NCBI RefSeq assembly: GCF_026626635.1
Contig: NZ_JAPNKA010000001.1
Span: forward strand, 10,028,501-10,092,500
Origin: Archangium lansingense
GTDB taxonomy: Bacteria; Myxococcota; Myxococcia; Myxococcales; Myxococcaceae
Direction: 5' to 3'
Length of the DNA stretch: 64,000 nt
Shown: in pieces, positions 17,281 through 25,716 of the stretch
How the letters are laid out: every line of letters begins with the position of its first letter
How positions within the stretch are numbered: the stretch's first letter is position 1
Position numbers and translations under genes: made by a program
The notes under the pieces: generated by a model
The model's input: only the letters and a program-made list of their open reading frames with translations
Databases searched by the model: none
Told to the model about the DNA's origin: nothing

Positions 17281-17341
17281 GGGTCGTCCCGCATGCTCGG
17301 CCGCCGAAGCTGGATTTTACTGAAATTGGAGGCGCGAACAT

Positions 17342-19957
17342 ATGGATTCATATGTGCTTGGTTTCCAGGATCTGGACAAAACAAAACGCATGGTTGTCGG
17401 AGGTAAAGGCGCGAACCTGGGGGAACTGTCCAAGATCGAAGGAATCCGCGTGCCGGATGGCTTTTGCATTTCCACCGAAGCCTTCAAACGAATTATCGGG
17501 GAAATACCGTCGATCGGCGATTCACTTGATCAGTTGTCGCTTCTGAAGGCGGAAGACCGGGACAAGATCGGTAAACTGAGCGGTGAAATCCGCAGCGCCA
17601 TCGAAGGGAGGGCCATCCCTGAAGATATCCTCGAAGACATCACGCACCTTCTCTCCAGACTGGGCGAAGAAAATGCCTACGCAATCCGCTCCAGCGCAAC
17701 CGCGGAGGATTTACCGACGGCCTCCTTTGCGGGCCAGCACGATACGTATTTGAACATCATCGGAAAGAAGGCCATCCTCGCGCACATCAGCAAGTGCTGG
17801 GCATCGCTATTCACCGAGCGGGCCGTCACCTACCGGCTTCAGAACGGCTTCGATCATCGCCGAGTCCACCTGTCCGTGGTTGTGCAGCAGATGGTCTTCC
17901 CGCAGGCGGCAGGGATCCTGTTCACGGCAGATCCCGTCACGTCCAATCGGAAGGTGTCATCCATCGATGCCGGCTTCGGACTCGGCGAGGCTCTGGTCTC
18001 CGGCCTGGTCAATGCCGATATCTACAAAGTGCGTGACGGCGAGCTCATCGAAAAGAAGGTCTCCACCAAGAAGCTGGCTATTCATGCCTTGAACGATGGC
18101 GGCACGAAGGAACTGGCGATCGAGCCTGAGCGGCAGAACAGGCAAGCGCTGACGGATGAGCAGATCTTGCAACTCGCGCGCATGGGCCGAAAGATCGAAG
18201 AACACTTCGGCTGCCCCCAGGACATCGAATGGTGCCTGGTTGGCGATGAATTCTACCTGGTTCAGAGTCGGCCAATCACCACTCTATTTCCCATCCCGGA
18301 AGCGAACGATCAAGACAATCACGTTTATGTGTCTGTCGGCCATCAGCAAATGATGACCGATCCCATGAAGCCATTGGGGATTTCGTTGTTCCAGCTAACG
18401 GCTCTCCGGCCCATGTACAAAGCTGGCGGAAGGCTGTTTGTTGATGTCACCAACAATCTGACTTCACCCGCCGGCAGAGAAATGTTGCTGGATGGCATGG
18501 GGAAACACGATCCGCTCATAAAAGATGCACTCACGACCATCATCGAGCGACGCGATTTCATCAAATCGTCGCCAGATGACAAGAAAGAACAGAGTTCCAT
18601 CAAGAACAACAAAGGCGCGTCGTCTTCGGAGTTTCATCCGCAAATCGAAAACGATCCGAAAATCGCTTCTGACTTGATTGAGAAGAATCAAGCATCGATA
18701 GACGCGTTGAAACGGAACATCCAAACGAAATCAGGCCCCGAACTGCTTGATTTCATCCAAGAAGATGTTCAGGAACTGAAGAGGATTCTATTCGATCCCC
18801 GGAGTTCGGCCGTGATCATGGCGGCCATAGGTGCTTCAACATGGCTCAATGAAAACATCGAGAAGTGGCTAGGCGAAAAAGGCGCAGCAGATACACTCTC
18901 TCAATCCGTACCAAACAATATCACCTCGGAAATGGGGCTAGCACTACTGGATGTCGCAGACGTGATTCGCCCTCATCCGCAAGTGGTCGAATATATCCAG
19001 CATGTAAAAGATGATGATTTTTTGGATGAACTGGTCAAGCTCAAGGGTGGCCAGGAAGCCCGAGACGCCATCTATTCTTACCTCGATAAGTATGGAATGC
19101 GGTGTGCCGGGGAAATCGATATTACGAGACCTCGTTGGCGCGAAAAACCAACTACGCTCGTCCCCTTGATTCTCGGGAACATCAAAAACTTTGCGCCCAG
19201 TGCTGGCGGTCAGAAATTCGAGCAAGGGCGACAGGCGGCTCTGAAAAAAGAACAAGAGTTGTTGGAACGATTGAAGCAACTACCGGATGGTGAACAGAAA
19301 GCCGAACGGACAAAGCAAATGATCAGCCTGGTCCGGAACTTCATCGGTTACCGTGAATATCCCAAATACGGCATCGTCGGTCGCTACTTCGTCTACAAGC
19401 AGGCCTTGCTGAAAGAAGCCGAACGACTCGTGCGAGCCAACGTCATTCAAGAAAAGGAAGATATATACTATCTCACCTTCGAAGAGCTTCGCGACGTCGT
19501 GCGCACATACAAACTGGACTACCAGCTCATCAGCAAACGAAAAGACGAGCACGCGTTGTATGAAAAACTGACGCCGCCGCGCGTCATCACGTCCGATGGC
19601 GAGATCATCGCAGGTGCATACAAACGAGACAATCTCCCGGCCGGAGCGATCGTCGGTCTCCCCGTTTCTTCCGGCGTTGTGGAGGGACGCGCGCGTGTCG
19701 TCTTGAACGTGGAAGACGCTGTGCTGGAAGAGGGAGATATCTTGGTCACCGCCTTCACCGACCCGAGCTGGACACCGTTGTTCGTATCCATAAAAGGACT
19801 GGTCACCGAAGTCGGTGGGCTGATGACCCATGGCGCGGTCATCGCACGCGAATATGGCTTACCGGCGGTTGTCGGCGTGGAACATGCCACCAGGCGGATA
19901 AAGGATGGGCAGCGGATTCGCGTCCATGGCACGGAAGGGTACGTAGAAATCCTCTAG
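17342..19957 (+). CDS. rph: rifamycin (rifampin) phosphotransferase
   Basis: The 871-residue protein has the three-domain layout of RPH. An ATP-grasp domain spans about 1-315 (GGKGANLGEL, AIRSSATAEDLP, QDIEWCLVGDEFYLVQSRP), a rifamycin-binding domain about 325-750, and a swivelling phosphohistidine domain at the C terminus with GGLMTHGAVIAREYGLP, catalytic His830. The size equals known RPH enzymes (about 865 residues), and the middle domain separates it from PEP synthase. The enzyme transfers the beta phosphate of ATP to the ansa-bridge hydroxyl, inactivating the drug. Sampled GC is 40-53%, well below the neighbours, and lysine/isoleucine codons are AT-rich, so it was probably acquired. A rifamycin-element-like palindrome upstream suggests drug-inducible expression. 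Confidence 0.92.
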   Translation: MDSYVLGFQDLDKTKRMVVGGKGANLGELSKIEGIRVPDGFCISTEAFKRIIGEIPSIGDSLDQLSLLKAEDRDKIGKLSGEIRSAIEGRAIPEDILEDITHLLSRLGEENAYAIRSSATAEDLPTASFAGQHDTYLNIIGKKAILAHISKCWASLFTERAVTYRLQNGFDHRRVHLSVVVQQMVFPQAAGILFTADPVTSNRKVSSIDAGFGLGEALVSGLVNADIYKVRDGELIEKKVSTKKLAIHALNDGGTKELAIEPERQNRQALTDEQILQLARMGRKIEEHFGCPQDIEWCLVGDEFYLVQSRPITTLFPIPEANDQDNHVYVSVGHQQMMTDPMKPLGISLFQLTALRPMYKAGGRLFVDVTNNLTSPAGREMLLDGMGKHDPLIKDALTTIIERRDFIKSSPDDKKEQSSIKNNKGASSSEFHPQIENDPKIASDLIEKNQASIDALKRNIQTKSGPELLDFIQEDVQELKRILFDPRSSAVIMAAIGASTWLNENIEKWLGEKGAADTLSQSVPNNITSEMGLALLDVADVIRPHPQVVEYIQHVKDDDFLDELVKLKGGQEARDAIYSYLDKYGMRCAGEIDITRPRWREKPTTLVPLILGNIKNFAPSAGGQKFEQGRQAALKKEQELLERLKQLPDGEQKAERTKQMISLVRNFIGYREYPKYGIVGRYFVYKQALLKEAERLVRANVIQEKEDIYYLTFEELRDVVRTYKLDYQLISKRKDEHALYEKLTPPRVITSDGEIIAGAYKRDNLPAGAIVGLPVSSGVVEGRARVVLNVEDAVLEEGDILVTAFTDPSWTPLFVSIKGLVTEVGGLMTHGAVIAREYGLPAVVGVEHATRRIKDGQRIRVHGTEGYVEIL

Positions 19958-20055
19958 CCTTGTCGTCCGCGGGGGCGTTCACCGCGACCGGCCGGATGCT
20001 GAACGGCACGTTACCCCTTCACGCTCGTTGCGCCGCCGGCTCCTGCAACCCGGTT

Positions 20056-20367
20056 TCAGCGCGGCGCGAAGGCGTAGCGCCCCAGACCCGGCACGAGCGC
20101 GCTGACCGTGTTGGAGTCCACGTCCACCTGGGCTCCGGGTACAGGCGTCGGATAGCCGGGCTCTGCCATCCGGTAGACGAACCCGAAGATGCGGTGCTGG
20201 TGGCACTCGGGGCCACCTCGTGAATCGGAGATGAGCATCTCCAACTCGTCACGGGTGAAGACCGCGGTGGCTCGCCAGGTCGGAGCCTCGTCCAACGCCC
20301 CGAACAACACCTCTACAGTGCCCTCTCTTCGGCCAACTGCGCGAGTCAGCTTCTCTCTGTTCTCCAC
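20056..20367 (-). CDS. small hypothetical protein, possibly a C-terminal remnant
   Basis: This 103-residue frame begins MENREKLTRAVGRREGTVEV and ends GLGRYAFAPR. It looks protein-like (balanced composition, DELEMLISDSRGGPE) but matches no family I know. Endings such as ALVPGLGRYAF are common at the C terminus of beta-sandwich domains in secreted myxobacterial proteins, so it may be the tail of a lost gene. It occupies most of the gap between rph and the oxygenase gene. Confidence 0.4.
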   Translation of the reverse strand: MENREKLTRAVGRREGTVEVLFGALDEAPTWRATAVFTRDELEMLISDSRGGPECHQHRIFGFVYRMAEPGYPTPVPGAQVDVDSNTVSALVPGLGRYAFAPR

Positions 20368-20446
20368 CAGATGATGCGGCCAGCGATGACACTCGTTGAC
20401 GCACTGCGCATTGTGGCTACCCGCACTGGCAGTCTAAAAAACGCCT

Positions 20447-20465
20447 TATTGGCACTTTGCCAATA
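20447..20465. promoter_or_regulatory. operator-like palindrome (site 1) before the rubber oxygenase gene
   Basis: TATTGGCACTTTGCCAATA has perfect 8-base arms around a 3-base centre. It ends 18 bases before the start codon of the oxygenase and 6 bases before its GGAGG ribosome site. Near-copies occur at 26555 and 39742. Confidence 0.75.
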
Positions 20466-20483
20466 CGTGATGGAGGATGCGCC

Positions 20484-22505
20484 ATGAGACTGCGGTGGAC
20501 CCGTGAGTTGGCGTTTTCGAGTTTCCTGTTTCTTGCCCTGAGCACATCCCAGGCAGTTGCGGACCCATTGCCGTTGTTGGATTCGACGGCCAACCGGTCG
20601 CCATTCGCGGCCGCGTGCGCTGGGAAGCCGGATTCCACTCTGTTGCCAGTGGATCCGCGCACCCTGGTGGTGCCCGGCGTCAACAAGCCTGGGGCGGCGG
20701 TGCAGTTCAATGCCTACTGGGTGGACCTTCACACGCCGCCGCCGCCGTTCATCTCGAACCTGCCTCCGAACCCGAAGACCTGCGGCGAATTTCGCGCAAG
20801 CGTCGCTCGGGGTAAGGCGAACATCGAGACCCGTGCCTACTTCCAGCCCTTCACCAACTCGCTCGCCTACTACAATCTCTACATGCTCTGGGGCTACCTC
20901 TTCCGCCCCGCCGACTTCGACGAGCAAATCATCAAGCGCTATGGGCTCGCGAAGGCGCCATTCCGCAACCCCTACCCGCTGCCCTGGGAGAACCCCAACC
21001 TCACCAATGGCGGCAGCGGACAACTCCCGCTGGGGCTCGTGCAGGAAAGGGACAAGAACGGGCGCTACACGGGAAAAATCAGCTCCGGCTGCTCGGGCTG
21101 CCACGATTCGCGGCTCGGGAGCGAGCAAGAGGCCTACTTCGCGTGGGGCCGCTCGAACGACGCAATCGATGCTGGCCTGATCCAGTCCGACTTCTTCCGC
21201 TCCACGGGAGTGGGGACGGTGCTCCAGCTCGCGCCCGTGCCCTGGAGCGTGGGCCGAGGCACGAGTGACGCCATTGGCATCGTCGACCTCCTACCCGCTC
21301 TCTTCGACATGGACTCGCTCGCAATGGTACCGAGCCTGCTCGAGTACTTCCCGACCCATGCAGGGGGCATGTCCCGTGCGCCGAACTGGTGGTACCGCGC
21401 GTTCAAGACGCGCCAGTTCTGGGATGGAGCGCTCACCTCGGACAACGTCCGTTCGGAGATGGCGTTTGGAATCGCGAACCTGGGTAGCACGCCCGCGGAG
21501 CGCCGCGCGCTGACCGCCGAGTTCGAGGACAACGACAACTTCTTCGTCTCGCTCTCGCCTCCCCTCTACCCCAAGGAGATCAACACCGCGCTCGCCGAGC
21601 AAGGGGCCGTGCTCTTTCACGAGCGTGACCTCTGGGCGAACGGCGCCAATGCCAACATCCCGAAGACTCCAGGCAATGGCTCCTGTGCGAGCTGCCATGG
21701 CGTCTACTCGCCACGCTACGCCGCCAATCCCGCGTACCTGCCTGATCCCCGTCTCAAGGGCATTTCCGGCGTCATCACGCCCATCGAAACCATCCGGACG
21801 GATCCGGCGCGCGAGCAGCTGATGGCCGACGAGCGCAAGCGCAGAGCCTGGAACACGTCCTTCCTCGCCTACAACGACCAGTCGCCCGACCACGGCCCCT
21901 ACTACGACGACCCCATCATGAGCGCACTGCGCCGCGTGCCGCGCAGCGCGTACGACAATGGCCTCGGGCCCATCTACTCACCCGAAGGGCCAAACACGTG
22001 GATCGAGCCGTTCGGGTACATCGCGACGCCTCTCTACGGCGCGTGGGCCTCCGCGCCTTATTTCCACAACGGAAGCGTGCCCACCCTCTGGGAGGTGCTG
22101 AAGCCGTCGGACCGCCGGGCGGTGTGGAAGCGCCAGCAGACCTCCGCCAACTCGCTGGGAACCAACGCGGGTTACGACGCGAGCTATGCCTCGTACGACT
22201 TCGCGAAGCTCGGCTGGAAGGTGACGCCACTTGCCTGCGGGGATGTCCCGAGCAACGACCCGTTCATCCCCTGCAGCCAGGAAATGGCGACGTCCGACAT
22301 CATCTTCGCGAACATCGCCAACCTCGTCGCGAACTACAACTCGCTCGCCTACCAGTCACCGCCGCCCGTTACCCAGAAGCAGATTCGCTCGCGGATGATC
22401 TTCAATTCGCATCTCTATGGGCTTGGCAATGGTGGGCATGACTTCACGCAATCGCTCACCGACAACGAGCGTTGGGCCCTCATCGAGTACATGAAGACGC
22501 TCTAG
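20484..22505 (+). CDS. RoxA/RoxB-family diheme c-type rubber oxygenase
   Basis: The 673-residue protein starts at ATG 20484, seven bases after GGAGG, with a signal peptide (about 1-27, AVA-DP). It has two c-type heme sites, CSGCH (Cys203-His207) and CASCH (Cys401-His405). The 198-residue spacing and total length match RoxA and RoxB, the secreted diheme dioxygenases that cleave poly(cis-1,4-isoprene), rather than the much shorter diheme cytochrome c peroxidases. RoxB-type genes are known from other myxobacteria. It acts outside the cytoplasm, releasing oligomers with an aldehyde at one end and a methyl ketone at the other. An operator-like palindrome shared with the following catabolic operons lies in its promoter. 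A related diheme oxidase with another substrate is the alternative. Confidence 0.82.
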   Translation: MRLRWTRELAFSSFLFLALSTSQAVADPLPLLDSTANRSPFAAACAGKPDSTLLPVDPRTLVVPGVNKPGAAVQFNAYWVDLHTPPPPFISNLPPNPKTCGEFRASVARGKANIETRAYFQPFTNSLAYYNLYMLWGYLFRPADFDEQIIKRYGLAKAPFRNPYPLPWENPNLTNGGSGQLPLGLVQERDKNGRYTGKISSGCSGCHDSRLGSEQEAYFAWGRSNDAIDAGLIQSDFFRSTGVGTVLQLAPVPWSVGRGTSDAIGIVDLLPALFDMDSLAMVPSLLEYFPTHAGGMSRAPNWWYRAFKTRQFWDGALTSDNVRSEMAFGIANLGSTPAERRALTAEFEDNDNFFVSLSPPLYPKEINTALAEQGAVLFHERDLWANGANANIPKTPGNGSCASCHGVYSPRYAANPAYLPDPRLKGISGVITPIETIRTDPAREQLMADERKRRAWNTSFLAYNDQSPDHGPYYDDPIMSALRRVPRSAYDNGLGPIYSPEGPNTWIEPFGYIATPLYGAWASAPYFHNGSVPTLWEVLKPSDRRAVWKRQQTSANSLGTNAGYDASYASYDFAKLGWKVTPLACGDVPSNDPFIPCSQEMATSDIIFANIANLVANYNSLAYQSPPPVTQKQIRSRMIFNSHLYGLGNGGHDFTQSLTDNERWALIEYMKTL

Positions 22506-22593
22506 AACTCCGGGACAAGAGCCGCGGCCTCTGGCTTCAATCCGGCCAGAGGCCGCGGTGGTTACAAGTTCAATCCGGCCAGGGGCCGGATGA

Positions 22594-23367
22594 TCACAAT
22601 GAGTGCAGCAGATGCCCACCATCGACGGGCAGAGCGACACCGGTGATGAAGGCGCCGGCATCGCTGGCCAACAGCAGCAGCGCGCCTGAAAGGTCTTCCA
22701 CCGAACCCAGCTTCTTCGATGGGATACTGTTCTTGAGGTAGGCCTGACCGCGCTCTGACTGGAAGTAGCCGGAATTGAGTTCGGTTTCGATGTAGCCGGG
22801 GCAGAGCGCGTTGACGCGGATGTTGTTGCGCATCAACTCCAGCGCCATGTGCCTGGTGAGCTGGATCAGACCCGCCTTGGACGTGGCATACAGCGATTCT
22901 CCATAGCCGACACCGATGCCGAGGATCGAGGAGATGTTGACGATGCTGCCGGGCCTGCCGGCCACGCTCAGTTGCTCGACAAACGCACGGGCGACGCGCC
23001 ACGCCGCTTTCAGGTTGGTATCAACGACGTAGTCCCAGTCCTCTTCCTGCGTTTTCGCGAAGAGCATCGATCGGGCGACGCCAGCGTTGTTGATCAGCAC
23101 ATCGATGGTGCCAAAGAACCTGCCCGCCTCCTCGAATGCGGCCTTCACGCTGTCGTGCTCGGTGACATCCATCTCCACGGTCGCGGCGTCACCGCCGGCA
23201 CTCTTGATGCGATCGGCCAGTTGCCGCAGGCGATCGACACGGCGCGCGGCGACCACCACCTTGGCGCCGGCTTCGGCCAATACCTGCGCGAAGTGTTCGC
23301 CGAGACCGCTCGACGCACCAGTCACCAGCGCCACACGACCGGTCAGATCAAAACGATTCTTGTTCAT
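22594..23367 (-). CDS. short-chain dehydrogenase/reductase
   Basis: The 257-residue classical SDR has the NAD(P) motif TGASSGLGEHFA at about 16-27, NNAG near 94, the catalytic Ser in NISS near 149, and YATSK with Tyr and Lys near 163-167. It ends with the usual DGGHLLHSL-type tail. ATG 23367 follows GCAGGAGGGCACC, a strong ribosome site. It is the last gene of a four-gene minus-strand operon with an APH-type kinase, an acyl-CoA dehydrogenase and a histidine phosphatase. In the levulinate pathway of Pseudomonas a reductase, a kinase and an acyl-CoA-dehydrogenase-like enzyme act together on 4-oxo/4-hydroxyacyl-CoA; a similar role here is inference. A 3-hydroxyacyl dehydrogenase is the simpler alternative. 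Confidence 0.85.
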   Translation of the reverse strand: MNKNRFDLTGRVALVTGASSGLGEHFAQVLAEAGAKVVVAARRVDRLRQLADRIKSAGGDAATVEMDVTEHDSVKAAFEEAGRFFGTIDVLINNAGVARSMLFAKTQEEDWDYVVDTNLKAAWRVARAFVEQLSVAGRPGSIVNISSILGIGVGYGESLYATSKAGLIQLTRHMALELMRNNIRVNALCPGYIETELNSGYFQSERGQAYLKNSIPSKKLGSVEDLSGALLLLASDAGAFITGVALPVDGGHLLHSL

Positions 23368-23393
23368 GGTGCCCTCCTGCGTTCCTGACGGCG

Positions 23394-24416
23394 TCATGGG
23401 AGCATCGCCACGGCCATTTCAGCGATCGGACCGGCCAGCGCGCCGTAGTCCATGGCCTTCTTGCTCGACGCATTGCCGTCGAGCGCGCGCTTGTAGACGC
23501 CCTGCAGAATCGCGGCGATGCGGAAGAAACTGAAGATGATGTAGAAATCCCAGTTCGGGATGGCCTTGATGCCGGTCAGCTCGCAATAGCGCGCCACATA
23601 CTCTTCTTCCGAGGGAATGCCGAGTGCCTCGCGGTCGAGACCTCCGAGGCCAGGGATCGCCGCGTCCGGCGGCAGGCGCAGATGCATGCATTGATACGCG
23701 AGATCCGCCCACGGGTGACCAAGCGTCGACAGCTCCCAGTCGAGCACCGCGACGATGCGCGATTCGGTCGGGTGGAACATGACATTGTCGATGCGGTAGT
23801 CACCGTGGTTCAGCGCGACCCGACCGTCATCGGCCGGCACGTTGGCGGGTAGCCACTCCATGAGCTTTTCCATTGCCGGCATGGTGCCGGTCTGACTGGC
23901 CCGGTATTGCTCGGTCCAGCGTTTGATCTGACGCTCGAAGTAATTGCCGGGGCGGCCGTAGTCGGTGAGACCGGCCTGCTCCAGGTTGACCGTATGCATC
24001 GCGGCGAGTACGCGCACCATCTCACCGTAGATTGCGCGGCGCTCAGCCGGTGTCCGTTCCGGCAGAGCGCAGTTCCAGAAAATGCGGCCCTCGACGAATT
24101 CCATCACATAGAACATCGAGCCGATGACGCTGTCGTCGTCGCACAGCGTCAACATTCTTGGTACCGGCACCTGGGTCGCCGCCAGCGCCTTCATCACACG
24201 GTATTCGCGGTCGACCGCATGCGCCGATTTCAGCAGCAGTCCGGGCGGCTTCCGGCGCAGCACGTATCTGCTCTTCTCGGTGCGCACCATGAAGGTCGGG
24301 TTGGACTGACCGCCGGCGAATTTGGTGCATTCCTGAATCGTGCCGAAATCGGCAATGCGCGCAGCCAGATACTTCTGCAGATTTTCGACATTCAGCGTGT
24401 CGATTGCCTCGGACAT
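23394..24416 (-). CDS. APH-type phosphotransferase (ACAD10/11 or LvaA-like acyl-CoA kinase)
   Basis: The 340-residue protein has an aminoglycoside-phosphotransferase/choline-kinase fold. GGQSNPTFMV near residue 36 is the ATP loop, NHGDYRIDNVMF near 208 is the catalytic loop, and VLDWELSTLGHPWADLAY near 225 holds the metal-binding Asp. FVEGRIFW near 125 is typical of the branch linked to acyl-CoA dehydrogenases. In mammalian ACAD10/11 and bacterial LvaA this fold phosphorylates the hydroxyl of hydroxyacyl-CoAs, so antibiotic resistance is unlikely. It ends 26 bases before the SDR start and follows the acyl-CoA dehydrogenase by 68 bases, supporting a shared pathway. Confidence 0.85.
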   Translation of the reverse strand: MSEAIDTLNVENLQKYLAARIADFGTIQECTKFAGGQSNPTFMVRTEKSRYVLRRKPPGLLLKSAHAVDREYRVMKALAATQVPVPRMLTLCDDDSVIGSMFYVMEFVEGRIFWNCALPERTPAERRAIYGEMVRVLAAMHTVNLEQAGLTDYGRPGNYFERQIKRWTEQYRASQTGTMPAMEKLMEWLPANVPADDGRVALNHGDYRIDNVMFHPTESRIVAVLDWELSTLGHPWADLAYQCMHLRLPPDAAIPGLGGLDREALGIPSEEEYVARYCELTGIKAIPNWDFYIIFSFFRIAAILQGVYKRALDGNASSKKAMDYGALAGPIAEMAVAMLP

Positions 24417-24484
24417 GAATACGCCTCCTCGAAGGTTCATGCACCCACCAGCCGCACAGGTGCCGGACGCAGCCGCTTCCTTTC

Positions 24485-25696
24485 TCAAAGCGCGGACAAC
24501 TCCTGGATGACTTGCTTGCCGAGCGCCATCATGTGGACCTGATCGGGACCATCGGCAATGCGGCACCAGCGTGCGTAGTTGAACGCCTCGGCGAGGAAAT
24601 AGTCCCCGGTCAGACCGCCGGCTCCGTGCATCTGGATCGCCATGTCGATGACCTCGAAGCCGAGCTGCGGCACCATGATTTTCGCCATCGCAATCAGGTC
24701 CTTCGCCTCTTTATTGCCGACGCGGTCCATCTTGTCCGCCGCACGCAGCGTCATCAGGCGACACATTTCGACCTTGGACGCCATCACCGCGATGGCCTCG
24801 CGCACGGAGCCCTGCGTGCTCAGCTTCTTGCCGAAGGCCACGCGATTCTCCACGCGTTTGCAGGCGTATTCCAGTGCGCGCTGGGCGGCGCCGATCACGC
24901 GCATGCAGTGATGGATGCGGCCCGGGCCAAGGCGGCCCTGGGCGATCTCGAAACCGCGGCCCTCGCCGAGCAGGAGATTCGATTTCGGCACGCGCACGTT
25001 GTCGAACACGATTTCGGCGTGGCCGTGCGGCTCCTCCCAGTAACCCAGCGTCGACAGAGGCCGCTTGATGAGCATGCCCGGCGTGCCGCGTTCGACCAGG
25101 ACCTGGGATTGCTGCAGGTGGCGGTTCGGATTGTCCGGATCCGTCTTGCCCATGACGATGAAGATCTTGCAGTTCTCGTGCATCGCGCCGGTGGCGAACC
25201 ACTTGGTGCCGTTGATGACGTACTCATCGCCTTCAGCACGGATCGAGAGCTCGACGTTGGTCGCGTCGCTGGAAGCCACATTCGGCTCGGTCATGACATA
25301 GGCCGAGCGGATCCTTCCTTCCAGTAGCGGTTCCAGCCATTTCTTCTGTTGCTCGGGCGTCGCGTACCGCGCGAACACTTCCATATTGCCGGTGTCGGGC
25401 GCGGAGCAGTTGAAGACCTCTGCGGCCCAGAACACGCGGCCCATGATTTCGGCCAGCGGCGCGTACTCGAGGTTGGTCAGGCCAGCGCCGCCGTGCTCGC
25501 GACCCGGCATGAACAGGTTCCACAGCCCCTGCGCTTTCGCCTTGGCCTTCAGTTCCTCGACGATCGGCGGCGACACCCAGCGGTTCTTCTGCACCTGCTC
25601 CGCGAACGTGTGTTCGTTCGGATAGACGTGCTCCTTCATGAAGGCATTGAGCCGATTTTGCAGCTCCGTGACACGAGGCGAATGTTGGAAGTCCAT
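24485..25696 (-). CDS. acyl-CoA dehydrogenase (ACAD11/LvaC-like)
   Basis: The 403-residue flavoenzyme shows the family signatures YVMTEPNVASSDATN near 135 (FAD-binding strand), IKRPLSTLGYWEEPHGHAEI, GRIHHCMRVIGAAQRALEYA near 255, and a C-terminal GAGGLTGDYFLAEAFNYAR. The MTEPNVASSDATN form and the length are typical of the ACAD10/11 branch that accompanies APH-type kinases. With the upstream kinase it could eliminate phosphate from a phosphorylated hydroxyacyl-CoA to give an enoyl-CoA. A plain alpha,beta-dehydrogenase activity is the alternative. It follows the phosphatase gene by 20 bases in the same operon. Confidence 0.9.
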   Translation of the reverse strand: MDFQHSPRVTELQNRLNAFMKEHVYPNEHTFAEQVQKNRWVSPPIVEELKAKAKAQGLWNLFMPGREHGGAGLTNLEYAPLAEIMGRVFWAAEVFNCSAPDTGNMEVFARYATPEQQKKWLEPLLEGRIRSAYVMTEPNVASSDATNVELSIRAEGDEYVINGTKWFATGAMHENCKIFIVMGKTDPDNPNRHLQQSQVLVERGTPGMLIKRPLSTLGYWEEPHGHAEIVFDNVRVPKSNLLLGEGRGFEIAQGRLGPGRIHHCMRVIGAAQRALEYACKRVENRVAFGKKLSTQGSVREAIAVMASKVEMCRLMTLRAADKMDRVGNKEAKDLIAMAKIMVPQLGFEVIDMAIQMHGAGGLTGDYFLAEAFNYARWCRIADGPDQVHMMALGKQVIQELSAL

Positions 25697-25716
25697 GGGT
25701 TCCCCTTTGAAGACAA

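Noticed and set aside
17342..19957. Phosphoenolpyruvate synthase
   Set aside because: The domain order (ATP-grasp, middle domain, C-terminal phosphohistidine), the 871-residue length and the lack of a PEP/pyruvate barrel fit RPH instead.
23394..24416. Aminoglycoside resistance by the APH-fold protein
   Set aside because: Its motifs and its acyl-CoA dehydrogenase neighbour place it in the acyl-CoA kinase branch, not the antibiotic kinases.
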